From Eretmocerus hayati (Eukaryota; Arthropoda; Insecta; Hymenoptera; Aphelinidae), in assembly GCA_029851415.1 (NCBI GenBank), contig CM056742.1, positions 85,612,748 through 85,676,747 on the forward strand: DNA of 64,000 nt. Reading direction: 5' to 3'. A model generated the notes under the pieces. The model ran no database searches, had not been told where the DNA came from, and saw only the letters and a list, made by a program, of their open reading frames with translations. Each line of letters starts with the position of its first letter. Position 1 is the first letter of the stretch. Shown here piece by piece: positions 35,625 to 47,340 of the stretch. The translations under genes were made by a program, and so were the position numbers.

Positions 35625-36190
35625 ATTGAAATAGGAACATCTTGAGGAGAAAAATGCAAGTTTCCAACACGAAAAACAGTCGTATGCGTAATTTCAAATT
35701 CCTCATCACAGAATTCGAAGGTACATATGGAATAGGGAAAGATCAATTGAGTGACATCATATTCTGAAGAGGAACCGATCGAGAGATACAGAAAAGCAAT
35801 AGAAAAATTTTTAAGACCGAGATATTATGTAATCAAAATTTCACCCAAAAAGTTGTTATCGGAACAAAAATCGAGTGCGTATTTTTTCATAAATCAAACA
35901 ATCCTGATACTACCACGTCAAAAGTTTGTATAGACACTCTTCAAGGTATATACACTACTAGAATTAAAACCCACTGATACCTCAAAAATTCTCGAATCAC
36001 CACAGAGGAGTGAAAATCCATTAAAAATTCAATTCTTCATGTGTAAAAGAAGGTACTCAAAAAATCATCATTACTTGGTCAATTGTCACCCAACTTAAGC
36101 ATACAATAGCTTAAATTGAAGCTCTTCTTGAGTGCTATCAGCTCATTTGATTGGGGAATTCGAGAAGAGCACAAAATTCCAAGAATTCAA
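35625..36190 (+). repeat. Diverged interspersed repeat, copy 1
   Basis: Aligns along its length with 37060-37610 in the same orientation. Shared anchors include AAGACCGAGATATTATGTAATCAAAATTTCACC against GAGACCGAAATATTACATGATCAAAATTTCACC, CATAAATCAAACAAT, and ACTTGGTCA. Function and class are unknown. Confidence 0.65.
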
Positions 36191-37059
36191 AGTCAAAAAT
36201 CGTCAGTCTCTATAGTCAAAAGAGCCGTACGACGAGTAAAAACACCCCAAATTTCGATACCCAATCATTATAGAGTTTTTAACATTAGTTCAGAATCGAG
36301 ATGTTCAACTCGTTTGAGAAAGAAAAATATTTCTCGTCGTTGATGAGAGATATTTCCACAATCGCAAGCGATACAAATTTTGTAGTACTATGCCGAATGA
36401 TAGTTATATATAGTACGCTTATCGTATACGAGGAAACGAAGAAGAAGCAGTGAGAGAGACTGATAGATGCCTAGGCAATGTCCAAAAGTCACCAGCCTCG
36501 GAACTCGTTCAAAACGAGGCTGGTGAATTTCAAGCGCGCCAGTATCTGGGGGCACTGGGAAGAATTCAAACGTAAAGTAGGAGTAGGATGAACTTCCCTC
36601 AGTGGATTGCTATTTCAAGGATAGTTATAGTCAGATGAGCTCAGCGTGGTGGCAGCACCGATTGGTGCACATATATCACATGGACAGTTGCATTATTCAT
36701 ATCAGTTGTTTATTGCACTAATTATCGTCACCATTCTGATCGATACCGATCATCATATAAACTTCCCCATATTTAGCGCAAACATTCGGACAAAAACACT
36801 GACCAAAAATTCATCTGTCTCACGGCATGCTCGGAAATCAAGTGAAGATTCATGCCCATTCCTTTGCACAAAAATACTTCATGAAAACTTCAAGCTACAT
36901 ATCATTTCAGTTAATTTCCATAAGACAAAACTGTTGACCCACTGCATCGACAGATTCTCATTGGTATTTCCGTCAAACGACCTCTGTAAACATTTATAAT
37001 TATGGCGAATTCATGAACTAAGTGTTCTAATAATTACGAACACCACTAGGAGTCTCAGA
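36191..37059. other. No recognisable gene
   Basis: AT-rich, between the two repeat copies. It contains a small LTR-like fragment (36636-36685). Confidence 0.4.
36636..36685 (+). repeat. Fragment resembling the Gypsy LTR edge
   Basis: GCGTGGTGGCAGCACCGATTGGTGCACATATATCACA closely matches GCGTGGTGGCAGCACCTACTGGTGCACATACATTACA at about 48340-48377, the edge of the Gypsy element's LTR. This suggests a second, truncated copy of the LTR. Confidence 0.5.
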
Positions 37060-37610
37060 AACGGAATCGGAGCATTTCAAAGGGGGAAATGCAGGTCTTC
37101 GACCTGGAGAACAGCTATATGCGAAAATTTGAATTTCTCATCTTGGAATTGAAATTTGCGTATGTAATCACAAAATATAGGAGGTTTAACATCATACTTC
37201 GATGAAAAACTAACAGTAGAGGTCCGCAATTGAATAGAAAATATTTGAGACCGAAATATTACATGATCAAAATTTCACCTAAAAAGCTGCCGTTGGTACA
37301 GAAATGAATGTGTATTTTGTCATAAATCAAACAATTTTCATGACATCGATGTGGGAATTGGTATGAATACTCTCTAAAATGTATTTCACCAGAATCGAAA
37401 TCGACCGACAGCCAAAAAATTTTCAAGCCCTTACAGTGGAGTCAAAATCAATGTAAAATACGGTTATCCATATATAAGCGAGAGTACGCGAAAAAGTACC
37501 ATAACTTGGTCAGTTTTCATCCGATTTTGATGTTCAACATCTCAAATTCAAGGTATCTATGAGAGCTATTAGACCATTTTTTGGAGAAATTCGAGAAGAA
37601 TCAAAATTTT
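37060..37610 (+). repeat. Diverged interspersed repeat, copy 2
   Basis: Partner of 35625-36190, same orientation, spaced about 1.4 kb. The region ends with ACTTGGTCAGTTTTCATCCGATTTTGATG, which reads like the edge of a dispersed element. Confidence 0.65.
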
Positions 37611-38060
37611 GGAAATTTTCGTTGTTTAAAGTTCACATTTTCACCGTTTCGAAAAAATCATTTGTCATGCATTTTTAACCAAAATTTTGTATAGTATTTT
37701 GTCCGAAAATATTATTAATGAGTTAAACCTGAGATTTTAAATCGAATCCAGAAGGGAAGAGTATTTCTTGTGGCTCTCGGAACACGTGTCAAATAATGAA
37801 AAATGGTCCCGGTGGGAGCATTTTGTGTGCATTGCGGTGCAAGTTTCTGGATCCCTGGAAAAACATCCAATCGAGCTGAAATTTTGAAGGTGAGGTCCTC
37901 GCATGATAATGTTGATGACCCACTGAAAATTTTGTGGAACTTTTGAAAATTCCGGTTCACAGGAAGATTTATAGCTCGTGCCTGTGACGCGCTCTCGATG
38001 TAGCTGCAATGCCCCCGAGACTGTGCGTTTGTATCTGTATCTCGGTGTAGACCTATATAT
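37611..38060. other. No recognisable gene
   Basis: AT-rich. The two overlapping - strand open stretches of 80-90 codons have no motif. Confidence 0.35.
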
Positions 38061-38062
38061 TG

Positions 38063-39092
38063 CCCTACTGAAAGAGGCCGAGTCGGTGACCGAGACGGTT
38101 GACCGAGTCGGTGTACGGAGTCGGTGACTGTTTCAGTTTCCCGACTCGGTCACTTCGCATGGAATGGCCCCAAATGCCACGAAACGAACAATAAATGATA
38201 AATTATCGTCAGGGGTTAATAGAAAAATTAAAAAAAAATAGAAAAAAACATGCCCGGCTATTTTCACAATTTTGACGCGAGTGGGGTTCGAACCTGCAAT
38301 CTCTTGATTACGAGTCCAAGCACATGTGCCGGGGGCCAGCGAGACATGTTACGAGAGAGGGTTTAGTGAGCGTACTTGGAGTGTGACTCATAGGAAGTAC
38401 CTAAGATCTGTTTATCATCAGTTTTATCATGAGTTGATCATAAACTCTGGCGCCAGAGCACTGAGTCAAGCCGTAGCTAGGATGGGACTTGGATTATTTC
38501 TAGATCTGGCTGCTTGACCGAGTCGGTTGACCGACTCGGTCAACCGAATTCAAATTTTCACGGAAAAGCAACACGCATAGGACTTGGAAATTTCCGAGAT
38601 TTGGCTGAATAACTACCGACACGCTACACCGACTCGGTCAAGCAGCCAGATCTAGAAATATTCCAAGTCCCATCCTAGCTACGGCTTGACTCAGTGCTCT
38701 GGCGCCAGAGTTTACGATCAACTCACGACCAAACTGATGATAAACAGATCTTAGGTACTTCCTATGAGTCACACTTCAAGTACGCTCACTAAGCCCTCTC
38801 TCGTAACATGTCTCGCTGGCCCCGGGCACATGTGCTTGGACTCGTAATCAAAAGATTGCAGGTTCGAACCCCACTCGCATCAAAATTGTGAAAATAGCCG
38901 GGCATGTTTTTTTCTATTTTTTTTTAATTTTTCTATCAACGTCTGACGATAATTCATCATTTATTGTTCGTTTCATGGCATTTGGGGCCATTCCATGCGA
39001 TGTGACCGAGTCGGGAAACTGAAACAGTCACCGACTCCGTACACCGACTCGGTCAACCGTCTCGGTTACCGACTCGGCCTCTTTCAGTAGGG
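38063..39092. mobile_element. 1,030-bp foldback element with TG duplication and tRNA-like arm
   Basis: The ends CCCTACTGAAAGAGGCCGAG and CTCGGCCTCTTTCAGTAGGG pair exactly, and TG flanks both sides (38061-38062, 39093-39094). The arms (~450 bp) are nearly identical and carry many GACCGAGTCGG blocks. Each arm holds a tRNA 3'-half-like sequence: CTTGGACTCGTAATC (anticodon-arm-like, loop CTCGTAA) followed by GCAGGTTCGAACCCCACTCGC (T-arm/B box). No complete tRNA is present because the 5' half is missing. CTCTGGCGCCAGAG is a perfect palindrome within each arm. The loop (about 38515-38640) has no ORF. Confidence 0.8.
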
Positions 39093-39094
39093 TG

Positions 39095-41029
39095 TGGCCC
39101 CCACCAGTGCGCCTGCTATTAATAGCTCATATACTACAATTTTCGTTGTCATTCAGTTTTCGTCGCATGTTGGCCCTCTCTCTCTTTCTCTCTCTCGTTT
39201 GAATAGTAGTCAGTATTCAAGTGGACATTATGTCTTGATGGCTCTACCAGTGTTGTTATTGTTATTGTTCAGGACCAAATTTTGGGATTCCGCTTATCTT
39301 CGATGGGAATCTTTTTATCAGGAGGATCTTTGTGAGATTTTGTATTGGATGAGTATTGAAGCAAATGAGCCTGCATATAATTTGATACTTTGTGAAGTTT
39401 TCTTCCTAACTTTTCAGGTTAACGGGGGCAAACAGGCAGTGAGCACTCAATCAGTATAAATTAAGTACAATGGCTCGTTCGACCCAGAAATTGATATAGT
39501 GTTCAATATACTGATCCTATGATGACGAAATTCTCTTCATCGTCTTGTTTTTCTCACTGATTGAACTTGGTGAGGCATTCACTTTTGATCTGTTCTCCAT
39601 GTTTCCGGAAATGGTCCTAACAAGCCTAGCCTTCTATGCTTCATATATCATGGGAATGAATAGCAAGAATTGAGATTCTTTTGCAATCTGTTCAAGCATG
39701 TTTGTAAAATATCCCTTTTTCAAATAAGTATGATGTGAAAAAAGATTGCATGACAGTGTTTTGGATACCTTGTGATCTTTCATCAAGTTTTCAGGCCACA
39801 CTAGTGTCAATGGGAGGATTGGTGATGAACTTGTGTATAGTTTGGTAAAGGAGCTGCTGAAACCCAAGCTTGCCCTGACTGTGAGAGGTTAATCAACTGA
39901 AATATGTTCTAGTATATTTCAGGTGAGGTCAATACATATGTTGGTCCATTCTCATGTATTGTGGGTAGTTCACCCCCAGTGAATATTTCTGTTGCTCGTT
40001 TACGCTTAATTTTTATGGGTAGGCTGAATGCTATTCTCCTAATATTTAACTTTGTTGTAGGTGTAAAGGGACTATGTACTTTTTGATGTGTATTATCGTC
40101 TAATGCATGTTGATTGGTGATTCGACTCTTTGACTTCAGCTGTGAGTATAATCCTAGACATATTGTCTGTCTTTTTCCTATACGTTGACTAACATCAATT
40201 CTTTTCCTAGGCTGTTGAAGTTATCCTATCTGTTATTGAGGGCCTTATGTGATAAACAGTGACTATATGGATCATATACAGGCTAATATTATAAGGTAGT
40301 TATTTTCTGTGATTTTCTTGGTTCTCAATATCCCAATAGGTATATTAGGATCTACTCAAATCTGGCTAGAGGATGGACCTTGGATTGGGTATTTGCTGAC
40401 ATTTCAACTCATTCAATTCAATTTTAACTATCCGAGAGGTTATGATGTGTGAAAGCAAATTTTGACATTCAAATGTTGGTTGAGACAGTCAATTTCGAAA
40501 AGAGGACTTGTTGTCTCCATACTCTGGATTTTCTTGAATCTTAGCTCGAATCAAAGATCAAAAGCTCTTGATCGAATGTACTGCAGTTTTTTTATATCGA
40601 TGGATTATTGCATGTAGTTAGTTCTTCCTATAACTGTCCATTAAGGGACTGACATGCTTTTGATTATTGATCTATGATCTACCATTGTTTATAAGGAATT
40701 GATACTAAAGTAGACATTCGTTTTAGAAATAGTGTGCTCTTGGATTCCCTATTGTAATTTCTAGTGTTTGTAATCTTTTCTGTGATTTTTCAGATGTACT
40801 ACATAAAATTTACCTCGTCTTAGGTTCTCCTGCCAAACGGTAACAGGTGTGTCATATGATATGCCCTCAAATTTTCCTACCTACTGTTTTCATTATATGA
40901 AAAATTATAAAAATTACATTTTCAGCTAAAGGATAATGCAGATCCCGACATTCCCACTCAATCACTCTGATGCTGTTTTTGCTTGTTCTTACGAATGGTT
41001 GTGTTAGATCCTCAGCAAACTTATACATG
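39095..41029. other. No recognisable gene
   Basis: AT-rich, with a short CT-rich run near 39180-39200. No frame carries a motif or convincing splice structure. Confidence 0.4.
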
Positions 41030-41205
41030 GGCTCTTATGAAGAATCGCTCACTCTATCCGTGAGAGCGGGTGTGCGTTATACACGGGTACTTATGAGGAC
41101 CTGCTCACTCTATTTGTGAGAGAGCGTATGCGTTATACACGGGTTCTTATGAGAAGCAGTGCACTTTGTCCGTGAGAGCGCGTGTGCGTTATACGTGGAT
41201 GAATA
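41030..41205. repeat. ~59-bp minisatellite, three copies
   Basis: The unit runs from CTTATGAG through CTCACTCTATCCGTGAGAGCG to TGTGCGTTATACACGGGT. Three copies follow head to tail with small changes, and the last ends at TTATACGTGG. Confidence 0.85.
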
Positions 41206-42685
41206 TGCATGCTATCTCTTGCCTCAGGCTTTGAGTCTGAATGTACATTGGCTTCACATCGCCGTCAATTCAGATGATTATATGCGTAAGGGCATGTTAA
41301 TGCGGTCTTAGTGACTCTTGCATGGATAACTACGTACTAACGGAACAAGAAAGATTCTGCTCTGGGACTCCTTGTGCCGAAATATTTGTACATGATCATT
41401 TTGATTGATACCTCTATATCCAGCGATCGTATATGAACGTAATGCATCTTTATGTATTTTTATACCATCGCGAAAGATGCATAAATGCGCGCATAAATTG
41501 CTGTCGATTCTGTTTTGACTGAACGGAAGAGATTGACATGCAGCCGGGACTACTGCCCTTGGAAGTTTCGAGACTGTAGTAATACTTTGCATGACTTATA
41601 TTTGCGAGAGTGCGCTCATCACAAGGCCTATTGGTGTTGTGATATATCTGACCTACAGCGTATATGGTGTGAGATGTATGGATACTATTCGTCGTAAACA
41701 GGAATTCACAAAGATCCTATGTATGTTTCATAGTGTATGTTTCCTATGTATGTGAGTAGTTCCACTTCTTCAAAATTAATTATGATTCGCCTAACACTCT
41801 ATTCCAATTGGTTATTATTATTTTCTTCTTATTCTACTGTGAAAGTTTGAACGGTCATATGTATGAGGAATCAATGCTCATCAGATTCCGTGATGACATT
41901 GGTGCGTACACCATGGATCGAGATGTAAGGGAAGTCAAAAAAAATTCTGGGCATTTCCACAACTCATGATTCTAATAATGGATTAATCACGTGGACTTTC
42001 TGTCATTCTGTTATCAAATTCATTTTCATATCCGGAATTTTTCAGTAAACATTGAGTTGAAATTCCGAATTACGACAAGCAATATTGAGCTAAAGATCAA
42101 TTTTATCGAATTTTTGAACTTCCTTTTCACTTGATTTATCAATATTCGATAGCGATGTTGATGTCTGGTGGAGAATTGAAGATCTGCTCAACTTTTGTAG
42201 CCATGGGAGAATATTCTCCGAATGGTCATCTCCGGTTTGGTATCTTCAAATTTTCAATGTGAGATTAATTTTTGACTGTGATCACGGATAGGTGAAAATC
42301 TGAAGTGGGACAGACTTTCGTGAACTAGAAGAAGTCATTTTCTTTTCTCCATGATGAGGAATTTTGGGCATTTCATCCGGCTCATTCATACGATGGAGGC
42401 AAATTGCGTATTCTGTTCTCTGGTTCTTAAGAGAAGATCGAATTGTTTCGAATCGCGTTTAACAAACTCAAAGAATAAATTGCAAAATGAACGAAATATC
42501 CCTGCATTCCGAAAGTAACTCATCAGCCAGTGTTCGGTTAGTTCTCTCAAAGGGCATTGATCCTACTCTCATTTCGATAGGATATAATACGATGTTCTAT
42601 CGCGAAATAGCAAGCCTTATATTTTTGTATCTCACTACTCTGAAGGTTTCGTTATTCAGGAAACAGGAAATTGAGTTAGTTTTTG
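41206..42685. other. No recognisable gene
   Basis: AT-rich. Short open stretches only. Confidence 0.4.
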
Positions 42686-42843
42686 TTAGTATCTAGAATG
42701 ATGGCTATCTATCTGACTCTCAACCAATTCTTCGTAATAACGAAAGTATGGGAATTTCGTTCTTGAGACTATATTCCCCCTTTTTCCCTGGTGATCACTC
42801 ACGTCCATCATTATCCGAAAGAACGTCCATGGTGTCCTTGGAG

Positions 42844-43063
42844 GATGCTTTTTCCTTACTTGTACTCTAGAGCCGGTCTTTCTGGGAACGTTTCCGTGGC
42901 ACTTTTGTGTCATCATCCCGCAAGTAGTCGTGGCAGTTCCACAGGGATCCGTGAGTGTTTTCGATTTTGCCAGTCCAGTTTGCTGTATTAGACAACGGCC
43001 TGATTGACAGTCTGAACGACTTGCGTGAATCAAGAGAAACGCCAACATAGCAGATTTTATCAT
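42844..43063 (-). CDS. Candidate small secreted peptide exon
   Basis: A true ATG opens MIKSAMLAFLLIHASRS, a plausible signal peptide, followed by a cysteine-containing stretch (DCQSGRCLIQ, DPCGTATTTCGMM, QKCHGN). A GTAAGG donor follows SRVQ at about 42867. If unspliced, the frame continues to 42686. An overlapping frame is also open, so this is a guess from the signal peptide and cysteines alone. I recognise no family. Confidence 0.25.
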
Positions 43064-44308
43064 CTTTCTTTTGACAGTTATATGGAGGCAATAGAGATTG
43101 AGATATTAAGACGTACATTTTGCTGTACAGTAATCATCATAGCGATTCCTCAAAATTCTCAATCAACTTTGGTGAGACTAGTGCATCCACACTCGACTTT
43201 ATTTCACGTATGACCATACGAGTTTGTTTCTGAATTGTCATGCTTGCGTGAAAAATGGATTGATACTACTTACGTCCAGCGTATTTTGTGCAAACATATC
43301 ATACGTGTGGAAAACAATGGCGTGTGCGAAATTACTTTCTGCCAATTTCATTTTTGACTAACTTCCCATTCACAATAGTCACTTGAGTGTGAACCTCTGA
43401 AGTGCTGAGAATTACAGCTGACAGTTTCGATAAATTGTTCGGAAGAGTATAAATGAGGGCTGATAATGTTTCACTTCAGCTCATTATTTCTCAATATTGG
43501 ATTTTTCATTCGACTTTTCATTCGAAAATTATGGTGCCGAAGACTTTGGACTTTCACAATTCAATCAATTGATCCGTGGCTCATGAGCTATATTCGATGT
43601 TCACGTTTCCGTTTTATCATGCTTGATCATTCGTGGCGTCCATGAGCTGAGCTTTTTTAAAAAAGCAATGCGTGAATTTCTCATTTCAAGAGGCATAAAG
43701 GAGTCCTGTAGTAACTTCTGTTAGAAAAACTTTCGAATTATCTCTGACTGGTTCTCAAAGTAGGAGGAAAATAAGAACGGGGGATCGTGAGTTCATTCAA
43801 AATTCATATTGGCGGGTGTTATGTGTGTATACTACTTCTGAGATGCGAGTTTACGTTATCAAATGCGTGGGTTTTGTCGCTCTGGTCGCGCAGTTTCTCG
43901 GATGCTTACATTGAGGCTGGATTTGCTGACTATCTTCTGCACTCGCTCAGAATATGTGTCATGGCTCTACTATCATTTTGACGTACTCATTTTATTGAAG
44001 CAGAAATCGTTCTGCGTCATTCTGTGCTCCGATTCTTGAATCTATTGCAAGATATTGGATATCAAATGATCATGTATATTTAGGTGTGTGTCAAAACAGA
44101 GTGCCGGATGTTGTCATGTTCAAATTTGAAATATCCATTTGTTGAATGATTTTATTCAATACATGGATGTATGTTGCACTCTGATCCAAAATGTTTCGAG
44201 TAATTTTGATTTTTCGGTCATTTCATCCATTGAACCTGAAACTCTGTTCTCAGGTATTCCATTACCAATCGTTTTTGTACAAATGAAATTCCCTGGCATG
44301 GATTTGCA
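43064..44308. other. No recognisable gene
   Basis: AT-rich, and no coding region is supported. The R1-like element ends abruptly at its right edge. Confidence 0.4.
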
Positions 44309-44700
44309 TCAAGAGTTGAAATCCCCCGCTACTATGGCGAGGCCTCTCCACTGTCTCAGACTATCCTCGAGTTCCCGCAGTTCCCGAAGAAAGTCATTCA
44401 TCAGTGCGTTCGGTGAGTAGTAGCAGCTATACACCGCTATATCGCCGATGACTCTTCGGACGAACCCCGACCCTTTGGTCGGTTTCTTTGTCTCTTTCAT
44501 GGTTCCATTCCAGACTTGGATGGCTGATCCCCTCCCAAGATCTCTCGTGGTTCGTGGTCGCTCTTCTCGGGAATGGATATTCTGCTCGGAGATGATGAGA
44601 ACGTCTGCTCCCAGTCTTGAGGCCTCTGCCTCAAGTAGACTGTGGGCATCGTTGCTCCTGCGAAGATTTGCTTGCAGGAAACTAGCCGTCTTTGCGCCTT
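44309..44700 (-). pseudogene. R1-like LINE ORF2 fragment (APE endonuclease)
   Basis: The frame reads FLQANLRRSNDAHSLLEAE, ADVLIISEQN, GSAIQVWNGT, VYSCYYSPNA and LAIVAGDFNS. This is the N-terminal half of the apurinic-type endonuclease of R1-clade retrotransposons, including the catalytic Glu of ISEQN and the GDFN motif. After GDFNS a stop follows and similarity is lost, so the rest of the endonuclease and the whole reverse transcriptase are missing. The start overlaps the end of ORF1 in another frame, as is usual for the clade. Confidence 0.85.
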
Positions 44701-45029
44701 TTCCGGCCCTTCCATACTGCTCGCGCTTGCTGATAGGCCTTGCAGCACTGCGTGCCTGACCAGTGTTCGTGATCCTCTTTGAGGGCCTCGCAGTTCAGAC
44801 ATTTCTGCTCTTCGGTTGCACATGCTGCTGCTATGTGGCCTTCTTCCCCACAGTTGAAGCAGCGTTTCGCCCCCCTCACCTGTGGCTTGTCACACTTTGC
44901 GGATAAATGCCCGTATTGCAGGCAGTTGTAACATCTCGGGATCCCGCCTTTTACCCGGACCCGCGCGTTAACAAAGTCTACCCGGACTTTCCCTTTGGTC
45001 AACACTCCTTTAGCAAGCCGCTCTGGCAG
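44682..45029 (-). pseudogene. R1-like LINE ORF1, 3' part with zinc knuckles
   Basis: From LPERLAKGVLTKGKVRVDF the frame runs through three Cys-His knuckles: RCYNCLQYGHLSAKC, RCFNCGEEGHIAAAC and KCLNCEALKEDHEHWSGTQC. It ends KGRKRRKDG and a stop. This is the nucleic-acid-binding C-terminus of the Gag-like ORF1. Its upstream part lies at 47115-47340, separated by the insertion 45032-47114. Confidence 0.9.
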
Positions 45030-45031
45030 TG

Positions 45032-47114
45032 CCCACACAGCATTGAAATATTTCAAAGAACGATTAAGGGAAATATTTCATTGCAATCTCCCGGGAATCT
45101 TGCAGGGATATTGCAGGAGATATTTCAAAATGTTCCGTGGCAATATTTCAGAGGAAGCTTCCCGGAAGCTCCCGTAAATATTTCAAAGAATCTTACACTC
45201 AATATTTCAGTCTATAATATTCCATCAGGACGAGGCCCCAAAATTTTCTGGAGGGTTTGCTAGCCTCTACGGAGGGCTACATTTTGAGACCAGATTCAAA
45301 TAACATCGTTCTTGCAGTTCTTTTAGGTTGGGAAATCTTCAAAAATTCTATGATGGATTTTCAAAACTCACCACGTTCTGATACTTTATAAGGAGCACTT
45401 TGTGGCTGTGAGTTATCCTTCTAACTCATGATATGAAACGTACCACTTTGGATTGAGCTTGGAAAATTAATTTGATTCTGGTTTTCATTGAATCAATAGA
45501 TTTCGGGAACATTTCAAGGAATTCCTCTATAAGTAAGCTCTCTGCCACTTAATTGCACCTAATGAAATTGAAAACTTTCTGAATACATTCTAAAAGGTTC
45601 CAAAAATATTTATAGGAATTATTTCACCGGTAATCTTTTAGAAACGTTGCACTGAAATATTGTTAAAATCTTTACGAAAGCTTTCTGGAAGATTTCAATG
45701 CAATATTCTTAGGAAGAATTTCCGCGAAATTTTTGTACGATATTGAGATCAATGAAATATTTCATTACAATCTCCCAGGAACCTTGCAGGGATATTGCAG
45801 GTGATATTTCAAAGTGTTCCGTGGCATTATTTCAGAGAAAGCTTTCCGGAAGCTCCCGTAAATATTTCAAAGAACCTCACACGCAATCTTTCGGAAACCT
45901 TGCACTGAAATATTTCTGAAATATTCACGAAGCCTCCGCTGTGATATAGGCTCATTGAATGCCTAACTTGTTCAAATTTCTTTTGAATTTAGGCTAATCA
46001 CGAGTCGTCGCATGTAAATAAAGCCATCATAATGATAGGTTTGTGGAAGCTCTCTGACTGATTCCGTACATATTTCTTGGGAACATTCCACAGGTAATGT
46101 CCCAGGAATCTTGCACTGAGATATTGTTGATAGATCCTCGCAAGCTCCCTAAAATCTTTCAGAGCAAAAGTATGTGACGAGGTACTGCATATTAATACAG
46201 AAAACCGTTACAACCGAGGTGAGAACATATTATACTGTTAAAGTATTGCGAGGAGTAATTCTTAACGACTTGAATCTGTGGGATATGACACAGAAATATT
46301 GCGGTGGAACATTCTGGGAATCTTTCAGTAACATTGCAGTGAAAGATTGTAGGAATCTTTCAGAAACATTGCATTGAAAGGTTGTAGGAATCTTCCAGAA
46401 ACATTGCAGTGAAAGATTGTAGGAATCTTCCAGGAATATTTCATTGGAAGATTCTGTTCCCGATAGATGTCGCATAACACACTTTAGTTCTCAAATTTTT
46501 TTGTTTTTGGGAAACTATCTATCAGGAAATTTGATGGTAGTATCAAATGATCTGTCATGTGTGATAACATAGCCAGGACCAGCTATGCATAATGGTCTGT
46601 AAATGATACGTGAGAATTATTTGAAGATGCGTAAAGGCTTTCTCGCAAGCGTTCACAATAGACGCTGGTTAGTATGTAAGACAGGAGGACGGCTTATCGG
46701 TTAGGTGTCGCGTACATCGAAGAGTTCATAGAACCTGGATGAATCTAACGTGGAGCTTTGGATTCAACGTCACAATGGAGTTGAAGTACGAGTCAGAATG
46801 ATGAAGTCGTGCATTAGAATGATTAAGAATTTTATCAAGCAAAATATGGATTCCACAGACAGAACAGTAACGCATATATTTTTGTGAGATTTCATGAAAT
46901 ATTGCAGGAACGTTTCACTGAAATATTTCAATGAAATGTTTCTGAAAGCTTCCCGAAATATTCCCGGCAATATTTCATGAAATCTTGCAGAAAGGTGTCT
47001 GAAGTGGGACATATCTTTATTGAGGGAAGCTTTCAGTGAAATCTTTCTGAAAGATTCGCGGTTTTTCCTGAAAGCTTGCAGGAAGGTTTCTGAAAGATTC
47101 TCATACTGTGTGGG
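45032..47114. mobile_element. 2,083-bp insertion with CCCACACAG termini, tiled with short motifs
   Basis: It starts CCCACACAG and ends CTGTGTGGG, with TG before it (45030-45031) and TG after it (47115-47116). It sits inside the R1-like ORF1: removing it with one TG lets the frame run from VAVIT straight into LPERLAKG. Much of the interior is tiled with variants of GAAATATTTC, CTTGCAGGAATATT, GGAAGATTGTAGGAATC and AGCTTCCCGGAAGCTCC in both orientations (45040-45230, 45600-46160, 46290-46470, 46890-47110), separated by AT-rich unique stretches. No transposase gene is seen. Confidence 0.75.
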
Positions 47115-47116
47115 TG

Positions 47117-47340
47117 TGATCACCGCGACCTGGGTACCCCTGTATCCTGGGCGGATGGTCCTGACCGTGATGCTGCCCGCATGCTCTGCCCCGAGTTCCT
47201 TCACGAAGGCTTCCTTGACTTCCTGGAGTGTACTTACGTCGTCAAGGTCAAGCACTTCCAGCGTGACCGTTGGCGAAAGGCGCCGTATCTCTCCGGCGTC
47301 CTCAATCACCCGAATCACCGCAATCAGAATCGAAAGAGAG
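47117..47340 (-). pseudogene. R1-like LINE ORF1, 5' part
   Basis: Reads RVIEDAGEIRRLSPTVTLEV, DDVSTLQEVKEAFVKELG, RTIRPGYRGTQVAVIT, typical of the region preceding the zinc knuckles of R1-clade Gag-like proteins. It is interrupted at VAVIT by the 45032-47114 insertion and truncated on its 5' side near 47340. Confidence 0.85.

Noticed and set aside
38270..38340. tRNA gene in the foldback arms
   Set aside because: Only the anticodon arm and T arm are recognisable. The 5' half and a matching acceptor stem are missing, so it is a tRNA-derived piece and not a gene.
41030..41205. CRISPR array
   Set aside because: The three ~59-bp units are head-to-tail minisatellite copies without spacers, in a eukaryotic context.
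44448..45263. + strand frames across the R1-like region
   Set aside because: They are antisense shadows of the LINE ORFs and the adjacent insertion.
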